From assembly GCF_002078875.1 (NCBI RefSeq), contig NC_034421.1:14238781-14302780 (forward strand): 64,000 nt of DNA, given 5' to 3'. The position numbers were made by a program, and so were the translations under genes. The stretch is from Numida meleagris (lineage: Eukaryota > Chordata > Aves > Galliformes > Numididae). Below the pieces are notes generated by a model, which searched no databases, was not told where the DNA came from, and was given only the letters and a program-made list of their open reading frames with translations. Within the stretch, counting starts at the first letter, position 1, and each line of letters begins with the position of its first letter. Shown here one piece after another: positions 23,901 through 37,200 of this stretch.

Positions 23901-26900
23901 ATATTTAGTTGGTTAACCCTCCTGCCTGAATTATTGCTACGTTAATTGCGTTACCTGCATAACTAAAATACTCCTAAGTGCAGTGCCTGCTGTGACCTTC
24001 TGCTTGGGTGGACACCTATAAAACACGTGGAGCTAACAAGCTGCTTGCATTCTCTCCTGTCAGGAGGACGCAGAGCAACTGTACAAGGCTTGCAAACGCT
24101 ACGACCTTCTGAACAAGTTCTATCAGGCCACAAACCAGTGGCAGAAAGCCATTGAAACAGCTGAAGCTCACGACCGGGTTCACCTCCGCACCACGTACTA
24201 CAACTACGCCAAGCACCTGGAGGCAGTTGGAGAGCAAAGTCTTGCACTCAGCCAGTAAGCATCAGCCTATGGCAAAATCGTGTTTGGGGGATTCAGAGCC
24301 TTTTTCTTCTGTGAAGACTAGAAGTGGGATAGAGAGGATGCCCGGCGACGAGTACTAACAATTAATTAAAGTCTTTTTTTTTTTTTTGTCGCTTTTTATC
24401 TCAGCAGTGTTGCAGTCAACCCCCTCCTAGGCTACTAAAGCTTAGTGTCAGAAAGCGTTGTCAGGGGCCAGTAGCTGAATGCCAGTAATAACCCAGTCCT
24501 GTACTTGTCTCTGGGAGATCGCAGCTGCTTTCCTACCTTTTCCATGACAAAACCAACTGTTTCCTTTTGAGAGTCTCAGTCACAAGTTCTATGGCAAAAT
24601 TTGGTTTGGTTTGGGTGTTTCTGGTGCCCAGTCTTCTGCTGTGACTGGTGAGCCCCTGGAGAAGTTGGTGGAGGTGATTTTTAATGTGTTATATTTGTTT
24701 GAAGGCCTGCTTTTATATGATTTTTACCATGGGAAATCTCACTAGAATAAGAATATTGGAAGGTTCTGTCCATTCAGCAGCAAAGTAGGGCTGCGATGTG
24801 ATCAGACAGACCCATAAGGTGATCAGGGTGGGCAGGAAGATAGGGAAAGACTCCAGCAGCAGATGGATGGGATCGATGCAGTGGTCTCCCAGCAGTGAGA
24901 AAGAGGCAGAAATTGCAGTGGGTGGCAGAAGGAGTAAGCAAGAGGAGCCCAGGGCTTTTTCTGCCTTCTCAGCTGGTCGCACAGGGGCGTAGTTAATGTT
25001 TGGAGAGCTTTCTGGGGTCCTTCCTCAGAGCATCACTGGTATTGTTGAAGCGTTTACAACTCTGTGATCACATTGCCTCTCTGGTCTTAGAGCTTTTGGT
25101 AGTTCTGGCTGATTGCTACTGGCCTTAGAGTAAACTGAATAATACACATGGAACACTGTTATCAGGGTTGCCACTTTGTAGCTGACAAAAAAAACCCCAC
25201 CATGAAGTGAATTTGTTAGACAAGGAAGTGAGGTTTAACTTACTCATTTCACGTCTTACGTGTTCTTTCTGCCTGCAGCTATGAGAAGTCAGATACACAC
25301 AGGTTCGAGGTGCCCCGAATGCTCTCTGAAGACCTCCAGGCATTGGAGAACTACGTCAACAAGATGAAAGACAAGTCAGTGCTATGCTCGTTCCTTCTCC
25401 TGAGTGGGATTTTCAGGTCTGAAATGCAGTCTATGAAGAGAGCAGGGAAGAAGAAGCAGGGATCCTCTCTGCTGCGAGTTCAGCATCTGCCTAATGCCTT
25501 TTGATCCTCCCTCAGCTTTTCAGGATCATGACACATTTCACTGAAATGTGCCACACTAGATATCTAGGTTGAGCTCCCTCATAGTGCAGATCTTTGAATA
25601 TCAGCCTTGTGTTGAGGTAAAACCTGTCTGCGTTCCAAGAAAACACATCTGGTCTTGAGTTCAAGATCTCCAGGGTTGAGAAATGCATTCTCTGGCAATT
25701 CTGGTTACTGCAATTAATATTGTTGCTTTTCTAGGAGCCTGTGGAAATGGTGGGCACAGTACCTGGAGAGCCAATCAGATATGGAATCTGCATTAAAATA
25801 CTACGCGCTGGCTCAGGATTATTTTTCCCTAGTCCGTGTCCACTGCTTTCAGGGCAACATTCAGAAGGTAAAGCAGCCCGCTGCCATTTGTTTCCAGAGA
25901 ATTCTCACTCCTAGGATGAGTATGGTCACAGCATGAAGAGATGTGATTTCCTTTCCAGGCTGCTGAAATAGCAAATGAAACAGGAAATTGGGCGGCTTCA
26001 TACCACTTGGCCCGCCAGTATGAGAGTCAGGATGAAATCAAGCAGGCTGTGCACTTCTACACCAGGGCCCAGGCGTTTAACAACGCCATTCGCCTGTGTA
26101 AGGTATGGAAAGACACACGTTGTTATGTCCAACCCTGCAGCAGGGTTCTGTCCTTAGGTAGCGTACAGAGTGAAAGTGGTACAAGACATTTGTTCTCATT
26201 CTCTCTTGTGAGATATTGCTTGTTCATGGGGATGCTTCTGGTTTCTGCCTGCATCTTCTATGAAGGATACATCATTACACAGGGTTGTGTGGGACAGAGC
26301 ATTTTCTTGTTGTACATCTCAGCAGAAGACCACCTCAAACAAACTGTCATTGTTGCAGCTCAAGGCCATTGGGGTTGCTATGGGTTTTAGACAGGAGGTG
26401 GTTGATGGGCTACTACGTGACTGCACAAAGCTGAAAGCTTGAAAGGAGGCAGTCTTGTGAAGTCAGTTTGCTGCATACCTGGACCCAAATCTTTGCTTTT
26501 GAACAGGAGAACAATTTAGATGATCAGCTGATGAACCTGGCTCTCCTGAGCTCTCCAGAAGACATGATAGAGGCAGCCTGCTACTATGAGGAGAAGGGGG
26601 AGCAAATGGACAGAGCTGTCATGTTGTACCATAAGGTAAATGACTCTTTAGTAAAAATACCAAACTTTATACGGCAGAGGAGCATTTAATCAACTATGTG
26701 ATTTGATTCTGTACAATTATCAGTCATTTCTTCACAGTGAGTAACGCTCTGTTAATCCACACTGGGGTATCCAGTAAATTAATTCTGCGGTGCTTATTTT
26801 AGTCTTTAAAGTCTCACCCTTAATTTTGCAGGCAGGACACTTCTCCAAAGCACTGGAGCTAGCCTTTGCCACGCAGCAGTTTGGAGCCTTACAGCTAATT

Positions 26901-29739
26901 GCTGAAGACCTCGATGAGAAGTCAGACCCAGCTCTGCTAGCTCGCTGTTCTGATTTTTTTATTGAACATGCTCAGTATGAGAAGGCAGTGGAATTGCTGC
27001 TAGCAGCCAAAAAGGTAAGCTCTGCCTTCCTGCTCCCTCTGTGCAGCGATAGAGAGGAGTACAGCAGGTGTGCACACACCTACACTCACGTCTCTCTTTG
27101 TTCATAAGCACCTATGCAACAACATTTGTAAGCTTTAAGGTTTCTTTTCAGACTGGTGAGTCATGGGGTGGCAGCCCCCTGCCTTGGAAATGGATCCCTG
27201 GCTTTGTCTTATTTCTGGCACCTGCACAGACTTTGCACTCTTGGGGAAAAAAGAAATCTTACTGTCTAAATATATTTGGAGATGGTGAAATTACATTATC
27301 ATCAGTAAAAAAAAAAATTATATATATATCAGTGGTGTTTGTCCCAACACTGAATGTAGCTGCAGTGCTTCATTTCTCACCTGGAGTCCTTGCCCTCGTT
27401 CTTGTGCTGACAGTTCAGCCTTACCAAAATGCGGGGTGCCAGAGCAGTCCTGTGCCTCTTGTAGGAGTTTGCTATGGCTCACTTTCTCCCACAGTTAGCA
27501 AGGGCACAGTAGCTCTTTTCTGGCCTAAAAGGAAATAGCTATTTTATATCCTACTCCTTTATTTCTGTATTTGAAGTAAGAAGATATCTGACGAAATATT
27601 TCAAGTACCTGTATTTCTTTTATTTGTATTTGCTGAAAAACCTTAATGTGATCAACCATACCGAACAAATCTGACCCTGATGTCTCCGGTAACATCACGC
27701 TCAGAGAAAAAATGGATAAATCTGTTCTGCCACATAATGATGTGCTCTGAGAAGAGAGACGAGAAATCATGTTCTTAGTGGAAGGACAAATACATTCTTA
27801 GCAGGAAAGATGAGAAAGTGTATGCTTCAATTTGAGTTGATGTCAGGACGCTTAACTCCACAAAAGCGTTCTGCTTGCTTAGAGAATCGACATCTGCTCC
27901 CATTTGTGCCCTCCTGTAGCAAATCTCTGAGTTACGCCACAACCAACGTGAAATCACACTGCAGTGCTGGCAGCAGCTCACTGCTTTCTCATTTCCATTA
28001 GTACCATGAAGCTCTGCAGCTTTGCCTGAAGCAGAACCTGACCATCACAGAGGAGATGGCCGAGAGGATGACGGTCTCTAAGGACTCCAAGGATCTCTCT
28101 GAGGAGTCCCGGAGGATGCTCCTGGAGCAAATCGCAGATTGCTGCATGAGACAAGGCAATTACCACATGGCAACCAAGAAGTACACGCAAGCTGGAAACA
28201 AGTTAAAGGTCAGTTGGGAGAGGGAGAGAAAACAGCTAAGGAGGCTGAGCCTCTTACCTTTATACAGTATTGCAACAAGAGTGGTTGGAGAGGTGGGTCT
28301 TGGAGCAGTCAGCAGGCTGTCCTGATGAGGCTTCCAACCATTTTAGCATCCTTTGATTTTTGTATTCACAATGTTTTCTCTCTCTGTCCTCCCGCCCCCA
28401 TTCCATTGCTAGGCTATGAGGGCACTGCTGAGGTCTGGAGACACAGAGAAAATTGTTTTTTTTGCGGGAGTTTCCAGACAGAGAGAGATTTACATCATGG
28501 CAGCCAACTATCTACAGTCCCTGGATTGGCGTAAGGACCCAGAGATTATGAAGAATATCATTAGCTTCTATACTAAAGGGAGGGCCCTGGATCTGTTGGC
28601 AGGATTCTACGACGTGTGTGCTCAGGTACATCCAGCCCGTGTGATTCTTCAAGGTGTTTCGTTTGTTAGCTGTGGAGTGAGATCCTCATCTGAATCTCTG
28701 TTCCTGCAGGTGGAAATCGATGAGTATCAGAACTACGAGAAAGCACAAGGAGCGCTGACAGAAGCATATAAGTGTCTTTCAAAAGCAAAGACCAAAAGCC
28801 CTCTGGAACAGGAGAGCAAACTAGCACATTTGCAAAGCAAGATGGCCCTGATAAAGCGATTCCTCCACGCTCGCAGGTGAGTGCAGCGTTTGGAGCACGT
28901 GGACTAATGACAAAAATATCATGCCAAGAGGAAGACATTCACAGTTCGATAAATCATTTGCAGAAGACTCACTTCTATAAGCGGTTGTTCTATTTTTGTA
29001 GCAGGGGAACACAGGTGATTTTAAAAGTGCTGCTGGCATTTGAAACCAAAGCATAACCTGAAACATGAGTAACTGTTGACTTGGGGCAGCATAGGCACCT
29101 TTTGGTGGCTGATTATGAAACATGCACAGTACAAAAATGTTCCCTGTGCTTCACATGGCACGCTGAATGTCCTCCCCTACATGATTTTCCTTTTGCTCTT
29201 TTACCAGGGTTTACTCTGAAGATCCCAAAGAAGCAGTCAGGCAGTGCGAGCTTCTCCTTGCTGAACCAGAGCTCGACAACACCGTCCGTCAGGGCGATGT
29301 CCTGGGGTTTCTGGTTGAACATTATTTACAGGTGGAGGAATTCCACGTGGTAAGTTAATTTTCAGCTCTTACGCTCTAAAGAGCCCGAACTTGATGTACC
29401 CCAGTACACTTCCTCAGCGGAAGAGCTCCTCAGCCAGGCACGCAGATGGATGCTTTTCACCTTTCTGCTGGGAGCTGTAGAAGCAGCACCCCCCTACCCC
29501 CACCCCATAACAGTGATTTCTTTGCTTTCCTTTAGGCTTACCAGTACCTGGAACAGATGCGGAAAAGAATTCCATGCACAAACCTGACTTACTACGTCAA
29601 GCAGCAGACGATTGAGGCGGTTCACCGAGGAGCAGGCATTCCCATCAGCCAAGCCCTGGTTCCACAGCAAGGTCAGCACAGCAGCGTGGAGAGCAAGGAT
29701 GTGGAAGAAGAAGTGGCTGATGAAGTGGAAGGCCCCTGA
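20950..29739 (+). CDS. IFT140: IFT140, last 12 coding exons (intraflagellar transport protein 140, IFT-A subunit), 5' part outside window
   Basis: Exons: 20950-21127, 24064-24254, 25279-25374, 25735-25867, 25959-26102, 26507-26635, 26832-27014, 28002-28208, 28413-28625, 28710-28876, 29208-29349, 29536-29739 (stop TGA). All junctions are GT-AG, phases match throughout, and the 1987 nt encode 661 residues. The product closely follows vertebrate IFT140 from the [20 protein letters not shown] segment to the C-terminus. IFT140 (about 1460 residues) is a core subunit of the IFT-A complex, needed for retrograde ciliary transport and for ciliary import of membrane receptors. Its N-terminal WD40 propellers are encoded upstream of this window. 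The part here is the TPR-like alpha-solenoid that contacts other IFT-A subunits, with repeats such as [19 protein letters not shown]. It ends in an acidic tail ([15 protein letters not shown]). The first exon starts with the last base of a codon split with an unseen exon. Confidence 0.97.
22153..22600 (-). repeat. CR1 LINE 3' fragment (about 450 bp)
   Basis: Begins with the complement of the CR1 tail (atagaatcatggagtcatag). It continues through the 'gggcatccacaacctccctg' block, the 'gtgtgaaaaacttcctccta' block and 'aatgaggtctccccggagcc'. Minus-strand element, 5'-truncated. Confidence 0.93.
23135..23240 (+). repeat. Possible old CR1 relic
   Basis: The stretch around 'tcaactagatgtttggaaaa gcttcctggcagagagagct' resembles the internal CR1 3' region seen at 17470-17520, but is strongly diverged. 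It could be chance similarity. Confidence 0.4.
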
Positions 29740-29973
29740 CGCCTCGTACTTAGCAGCACCAAGGCTGACTTGAGCACTACATCATTTATTCTGTTCTCTT
29801 TGGGGGTCACAAATCAGTCAACAAACTGCTGCAATGGACTCTTTGGTTCTTACCAAATTTATTTTTTTCTGCTTGACTCTACAAGCAACAGTATTAAAGT
29901 GATGGATTATTTTAAACGTACAAAGAGCAGACTGTCTGTAGCCTGGTATGAATCTAGTTTTTGTATTTTAATT

Positions 29974-29979
29974 AATAAA
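29974..29979 (+). terminator. IFT140 poly(A) signal AATAAA
   Basis: Canonical AATAAA about 235 bp after the IFT140 stop codon, followed by purine-rich sequence, so cleavage is expected near 30000. The 3' UTR is therefore short (about 260 bp). An ATTAAA-like alternative is present near 29893. Confidence 0.75.
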
Positions 29980-30192
29980 GGAGAAAAAAGAAAGAGCTGC
30001 ACATTGTAACTTCAGGCCTTGCTTGAGGAGGAGGTAAGGTGAAAAAGCCTGAGCAGACAAAATTCCCAAGTACTCATGCTTCCCTTCTTAGACAGCAACC
30101 TTCTGGAAACAATCTCTGTCCCACGTGGCCAGGAGCTTGGGCAAAAGTCAAACTACTGCCCTTCTACTGCAGACTCCCCCTCACCTCAAAAC

Positions 30193-30198
30193 TTTATT
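30193..30198 (-). terminator. Candidate TELO2 poly(A) signal (AATAAA)
   Basis: The only canonical AATAAA I found on the minus strand between the TELO2 stop (31291) and the IFT140 end. It would give a 3' UTR of about 1.1 kb that reads through the CR1 fragment. ATTAAA at 30759-30754 is the alternative, giving about 0.55 kb. Confidence 0.4.
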
Positions 30199-30262
30199 TA
30201 AATATTATAGGGCCATCTAGGCTGGAGCTGTGGTTTACAAGAAAGCTGGACTGAGCCTCTGA

Positions 30263-30420
30263 GTCATAGAGTGGCTGAGTTTGGAAGGGACCCCTGGATG
30301 TCATCTGCTCCTACCACCCCACCTGTCTCTGAGCGGGGTCACCTGCAGCCAGCAAAGCTTCTCCTGCTCCGCACACGTCAGATTTTAGGATGGAAGTTTC
30401 CTTCTGGCACAGATGGGGCC
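30263..30420 (-). repeat. Diverged CR1 3' fragment
   Basis: Starts with the CR1 tail complement and the 'gagtttggaagggacccctg' block, then becomes diverged; the right edge is approximate. It lies in the TELO2 3' UTR or the IFT140/TELO2 gap. Confidence 0.75.
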
Positions 30421-31290
30421 AGCCATCCATGGAACATAAAGCCAACATCAATAACCAAGGGCTCAAGGACCTTTCAGTGTGTTATGGTGCCCCATGAAAG
30501 TGTCGTGCACACAACTTTCAGATTAATGAGCCCTTCTGCTTACAGTGATTTTTTTTTGGTGACTTGTGCCAAACACGGGTGTGAGGAGGAAAGCTTTGAA
30601 CTGTATGCGCTCAGGGAAGAGAGGTCAGGCAACATTTTCAGATCAAAATCTGGACCTTAGTTACACTTTAAAAGAACCATCTTTCTGTACGAGTATTATA
30701 CAAAAAGCATTGCTTTGTTCCTTCCTAACCCCAGGGAAGCTCTAGCTCAAACCTTTAATACTTGGCAATCTTTTTTTCAAATTGCACTGTAGCTATTCAG
30801 GGCTTCCCTCTCCTCTGTGTATCACTGCCTCCCCACCCCCCTCTTCAAGCAGCAGCCCTCCACGTGTGCTCTCAAAAGAGGGGAGCCTTTGTCAGGGGAT
30901 GTCACAGACAGCCCTGGGAGGTAGGTGGCTGCTTCCAGCCCTCCTGTTTTTCTGACAAGTCTGCTATGAGATCTTCCCCGTATTTTTAGTAGAGCATTCA
31001 AACCTGCCAAGGTTATAAATAGCTGGGGTGGGGGCTGGGGGCGGGGGGAGGATGGCAGCGCTCGCCTACCTTCCTGCATCTGTACACCCCGTACCGGATA
31101 GCAATAGCTCACTAAATTGGCCTCCACTACAAAGTCCAGATGTCAAGTCGGGTTCGCTGGCTTACAGCGCTGCACCCTTCCCCCTTCTTCCTCTTCTCCA
31201 GCCAGGTGACTGCTGAAGAGGCCCCAGCAGTGCCTACACACGTCCAGCTGGCAGGAGGATGAGGTAAAGGTCGTTTCTTTCACCCTTCAG

Positions 31291-34200
31291 CTAGGAAGGG
31301 GCAGTTTCGAGTTTCTTCTTCAGGTTCTCCATTAGTAGCAAGTTCTGCAAGGCCAACCTCCTGCAGTCCCCGTCCGGATCTTTCTCCACCACATCTGTAA
31401 AAGAACAAGCCAAGGTTAAGCTGGAAAATGGAGTGAAAAACACTGCTCTTCACCCAACTTGTCTGTAACGTTACACTGACCATCACAGAACAGCACTAAA
31501 TGCAACAGCAAAACATCTGCCGTGCCAGAATTGACACTCCTCCCCTTAAGCTATCCATAACCTTTCTGTAGCCCATCTACCAGCATGAATACAGCCTCTG
31601 TTCTGCAATTCCTGAACAACTGCTCAGTGCTCCCTCCTGAAATGCGGGCACAGCACCCTTCAACTGGAAGAAAGGAACCTCAAGGCCTGCTTCTTTAACA
31701 CAAGTTTGGTTCTGCTGGTCTTCTGCTAAACTAGTTCATTTTTTACGCTTTATGGAGAATGTAAGGGAGGGGATGAAGCTGCTTCAAGCAGCTGTTATTT
31801 CAGGGGCCCTTACCGAGCCTGCAAAGTACAAACCAGGATGCACGCAGGATGTCTGAGCAGGGGGAGCCTGGAAGAGCAGAGAGCCTGTGCAAGGATATCC
31901 TGTACGCACAAGCAGTGTGCTCAGAGCCCAGCACTGTCAGCCCAAACACATGACTCATTCAGATTGAGCAGAGCTATTTATAAACTCAGGGAGAGCTTCA
32001 CTGCAGTGTTTCCACAGTCCCTCTCCAGGAGGCAAAAACGGGAAGGCTACAAGACAGCTTAGTGCAAGCTCGTAAGCTAAGAGACTGATGTTGGCACTGC
32101 TTCTAATTGCACGAGCACGGATCTTGAATTGCTGCCGCCAAAAGGGAGGCACGGGGCACTAGGATACACCCAGCTCCTCACATAAAACAAGCTTACCCAT
32201 GACATAGCTCCACAGCACTTGCAAGGCTGGGGGGAAGGGGGGGCGGGGAATTCCCTTAATTCCTCAGCAGCTGCCTTTGAAGGAGCAATTTCCTCGAAAC
32301 GCTCAGGTATTCCCCTCAGACCCCTGACTCTGCCACAAGGGCAGGTCTCTAATGACTGACCTCATCTGCAGGAGCAGCAAAGGAGGAGCCCAGAACCTCC
32401 CTGGGAGAGCTCTTTGACCAACAATCCTACACCAAACAGCAAAGCCACAGCCCAAGAACTTGTGTTTCAGGAAGGAGCTCCATAAGGACACAAGGACACT
32501 TCAATGATACCTGGCTAGATGTGAGCAGAGTTGTATTCTCTAAGGTTTCTGAACATCATGTCAGTTTATCCATTCCCACCATTTCCCAAGATTCCAGGCA
32601 ACAGCACCACATGAAAAGCCTATTACACTACCTACAGGCATAAAAAAATGCTGCTAACCCTGTTCTCCTCCTTCCAAAACTCATTAAAACCAGACTACAC
32701 GCAGCCCTCATTCTGCAAAGTGGGCCACAGATTTCCTGGGAAGGCTTGACTTGGTAACAGCAGTGGTTACCAGCAGAGACAAGCAGATTCTTCAGAGCAC
32801 ACCGTGTCACAGGGAAAGTAAAGCTACTGGCCCCACAAGGCAGCTGTCCTTCTCTCAAAGGCCACAGAGCTCCACAACCTGCGAGGATCAGAGGCCGCCT
32901 GTGTCAGTGCTGCTTCCTGCCTGCTCCCTGAGGGAAGCCAGCTCACCAAGAGTGGGAATGGTGAAGGAAACCAACCCGGGGAGTCAGACCAGGGCTGTGT
33001 GCAGAATGCAGTGCAGGCTCCAGAGGCACAGATCACACAGCATTATTTCCTCTTGTGCTTGCAGCACACTGCAATACATAACCACGCACTTGTGCAGTTC
33101 TAGCTGAGCACTACCCATAAAAACTGGAGTTTGCACACATTGTTCAGTACAAGCTGCTCTCTTTCACAGGTTGTTATTTCCTTCAGCAATAGGATGTCAG
33201 GAGATGGGGCTCTTCCTCCTCCTATAGAATGTGCACATAGCATAAAACAGCCACAGAAGCCTTGTACGTCACTGCTGGTTAGTCACTGCCTGACTGCAAC
33301 GTGCAACGTGACAGCGTTGTGCAGCTTCACGAGATGAGTGCGTGGAGGCTCAGGCAGAGAAGGGAGCACACAGCATATTCTGGGATATTTGCTTGGCAAC
33401 TGTTCCAAAGCGTGAGGACAGTTGCACTTGGAGATACCTCACACACCTCTCAGCTTACGCTTCAGATACCTCTACAGTACGTCTCCGCAGCACAGGGTGT
33501 GCTCTGCTATCTGCCCCAGACTTAAAAGCAAGCAGCGAGTATGTGCATCACGTCAGTGTGGTGCACGACACAAGTACACTACAGCTGCAGCCGCACTTCC
33601 AAAGAGATGCAAGCTGCAGTGCTAGCCAGAAAAACACTGGCATACCCCACCACATCTCACCTTCCAGCCAGGACCGAGTCTCCAAAAGCTCCTCCGTCAC
33701 ATCCTGCAGCAGACGCTCTGCAGGGACACTGAGGAGTATGGAGGAGACACAGGACAGGAGCCCCTGGCGCACGTACCTGTTGGAGAAAGGCAGACTAGTC
33801 AGAACCTGCAGCCTCCTGCTCTACCTTGATTTGCTTCTTAGTGCTCACCTCAAGGCTTCTCCAGTTTCCACTGTTTGTGATTATGATAACTGTTGCCACC
33901 TTCCTACTAATTAGGAGTGTGATTATGTACCAGCTGGCATACCACTCACATAAAAAGCCCCTGCCACACTGGGGCTCAGGGCCCTTAGCACAACACAGAG
34001 ACCTGGAAGAGTCTGAGGTTAAAACAGAACTTGCACGTTTACAGCATTTTAGCTACATGTCTTAATTTCTTTCCACGTTGAATGCTGGAACTGAATCTAA
34101 AGCTCTCTGAGCTTCTTCAGCTGAAGTAGCTGAAAACACAAGGACAGTTGGTGGAGAAATCTGTCATGTTTTTTATAGGTAATGACTGTACCTCCACCCT

Positions 34201-37200
34201 AGAAGACACCAGCTTCAAAACCTCTGTTTGTTTGACATTAAAGCCATGTTTTCACTACACACTCTAGCAATGCTCGAAGGAGCACAAGACCAGAGGTCAA
34301 CATAGAGAAGAATGGGTTGAGTCATTGGCATTCCCAGCCAGGTGCTAGACTAGGACGAGGACAGGTTGTGGCTGGCCACCAGCTTGCAGGGGATCTTTAA
34401 AAACAAATGCACACAGCTACAACTCACGAGTCAGTGTGGAAACGCAGAGCCCAAACAAACTCCAGCAGTGCCTTTCCCATTGCAGTAACCGCCTGTAAAA
34501 CAGGATCAGGACAAACACTGAAAACCTTCACATTCACATCACTTCAAAGGACTGGACCTTGATGCACATTGCTGTGAACATCAGGGTTAACAATTATTTT
34601 ACAGAAAAGAAAATTGAGGCAGTCAAGAGAACTGATGTGCTCAAATGCCCACAGAAGTTGAAAGAAAAACTACCAGGGGCAGCAGAAGGAAGTGCAGGGA
34701 TGCCTGAATCCCACGCCTCCTTTCTGATCCATTTTTTCTCAGCCCTTTGAGGACCCCTCAGCACGTGACTCAAACTCACTGCAGGCCTCAGAGCCCACTG
34801 CTGTGTCCGACAGCACCGCCGAGCTCCCAGGCTGGAACTCACTCTGCGCAGCCTTTCTTACCATGGTGTTGACAGCCAGGTACATGAGGACTGCTAAAGT
34901 GTGGACCAGTCTTCCAAGGACAAAGTGATCTTCCCCCAGGAGATCAAACGTTGACAAAGGCCTGCAAGTGCAAGATACAGTTCTGAAAGAGCGACAAGGA
35001 TGATCTCTGGAATGGTGGGGGTGGTTGTGCAGAGCAAACTGTCCCACACAAGTCTGAACTCCTAAAACAACAGTCACTTCACAGTCATTCCCAGTCCAAC
35101 ACTGGCCACAGCTGCTCGCTCCCGGCCCAGTAACATCCTCTCCAGTGGGGATCACTTGCTCGGCCAGCAGGCTGGCTTTATGAGAAAGAACTGCATGCAA
35201 AAGCTAGCACTGATGCCATACTAGAAACAAACCATTAAGATGGATATTAACAAGAATCTTGATTCCTATGGAATCAATCATTGATCCTTCCTTACGTAAA
35301 CGAAGACTTGAGCAACTGACAATAAAACGTGCCCTGTAACATGATCAAAAGAATCGATCCTGGTGGCAGCACCACTTCCAAGGCAGTTAACTTCTGTTAA
35401 AGAGGGCAGCCTGAGTTCTGTGGCTTTGTATGAACTCCTCAGGGCCAGCCACGATGCTGTTGGATACTGCCAAAATCATCACCCTGTGCACCTGCTGAGA
35501 GGCTGTGCTTAGTAATGCATTCACGTACTGCAGGGTCTCACGTATTCCCATCCAAGAAAACTGCATCTGATAAGCGTGAGAGCACAAAACCTTCCTCAGT
35601 ATGCTTTATCCATGAGCCAGGCATCAGTGTGATGTTATAAGACTCTTGCACAACTTCTGGGCTCTATTCTGCCACACTCAGACAAGCAGAACAAGCAAGA
35701 GGTTCACTCTTGAGTTGTCAAGCCCCACAGCCCAAGGTGTTCACTCACCTATCAAAGTTCTGGATCAATGGAAAAAAGAAGTGTCCAGCAAGAGAACTGA
35801 ACTCATTTGGGCCAGAAGGCTGTTCCACTTGAGACTGACCCTGACCAAGAGAAAAATGAAGTCCAGACACAAGATGCAGTACCCATAGTTCTACGTTAAT
35901 CTACTGCACCCATCCCACTGTCAGCTACTGCTTACTTGTACACCTATGGCTGCTAGTTTCCAGGCCAGTCACCTCACTTTCCACTTCAGATCCTCTCACA
36001 CATCCAAACATTTCACTACAGCGTATCTCAGTACTGCTGGGTTACATATAAGAAACAAGAACACACGAAGGAGAACAGAGTTTTGGAAACCAAGTCCTCC
36101 AGGATGAACCACTGGGGAGTTATGGGACCCAGGAAACTGGCAATCATTTATCTCCCTTAAAAAGAGAGGAAGTCTGGGACAGTCCACTCCAGATGCAACT
36201 GCACTGAAGGAGGATGCTCTGGGATCTCCAAGGTGCAGCCACAGCTCCCTGCAGTGGCCAGACAAGCTCAGAACACGCCAGAGCTATCCTTCAATGTGAG
36301 ACAGGGAGATCATGATTTATTTTCATCTTCCTCCTGAGAGAGGACTACAGGATTTGGTACTTCCTATGGAAAAAAAGTTTAGCAAAATACTGAAGTCAAA
36401 CAGACATTTTAAGTTATTCTTAGTTAGTCTTGCCTTTGGATTGGGCCCAATTTCACATGTATTTTGCTCTTTCCAGATAGAACTACAGCAACCCCTACTG
36501 ACCTCCTTTCTGCTGGACTTGACATTTGCTTCTGCCATGGCCTCACCTTAGCAAACCTCCTTGTCTTGCTTTTGATTCTCTCATCAACAATTCTTCTCCA
36601 GTCCTTGGAGCTGCCATTCTCAGGAAGGAGCTGAATACAAGGGTTTTGGGCTCCAGAATGTTTGGTCTTCCTAGGGGCTTTGGGACAGGACAGTTCCTGA
36701 GCTGCCAAAACCAATACCTAGATGAAAAGGAGGGACATTGTACTAAGATAGGGATAATTTCTGTACTAGGGAAACAAGTTAACCTGTACCCAAACCAATA
36801 GGAACAGCAAGGCAGAAAGGCACAACAACAGGTTTAGAATTAAGAACTGCAAGGCAAGCAACTGAAACCCAGTCAGCTGACTCTGAGGTGCAAACAGTCA
36901 GTCACTTTGCCCTGAAACAGAACAGCAGCTCCTTTTTCAGACACAGTAACATGACACAGAAAGAGCCACTGGCAGACTGCTGTCTTTCAAAAAGTGAAGA
37001 CATCCCAGAATGATGGCACATTAGGAGAAAGTGGCTTCTTTGTGGCAAAAGACCATCACACATTTTTCACTGTGTGGGCAACAACTGCTGCTTAATCCAA
37101 ACGTAACAGAGTTAAGAGCAAGAGAGGAATGGCAGGCATGAATACTAAGAGATTCCCATGCCCTTGCTTCCTCCTCAGCTCCCTACAAGGAACAGAGGTC

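Larger units (their letters stand above)
21128..24063. other. IFT140 intron between the first two exons in the window
   Basis: A 2.9 kb intron with good ends (gtaagc...tcctgtcag). It holds a 17-base poly-A run near 21704-21720, a CR1 copy (22153-22600) and a weaker CR1-like relic (23135-23240). No nested gene is seen; GC-richer sequence at about 22850-22990 shows no recognisable coding content. Confidence 0.7.
30005..31290. other. Convergent gap between IFT140 and TELO2, including TELO2 3' UTR
   Basis: Contains the minus-strand 3' UTR of TELO2 (from 31290 downwards) and the end of IFT140 transcription. No gene of its own is recognised. A CR1 fragment lies at about 30263-30420. Candidate TELO2 poly(A) signals are ATTAAA at 30759-30754 and AATAAA at 30198-30193; use of the latter would put the two transcripts' ends within about 200 bp. 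Confidence 0.6.

Noticed and set aside
33342..33914. A 190-codon plus-strand open frame
   Set aside because: It is antisense to TELO2 exon 19 and its flanks; the minus strand carries the conserved protein.
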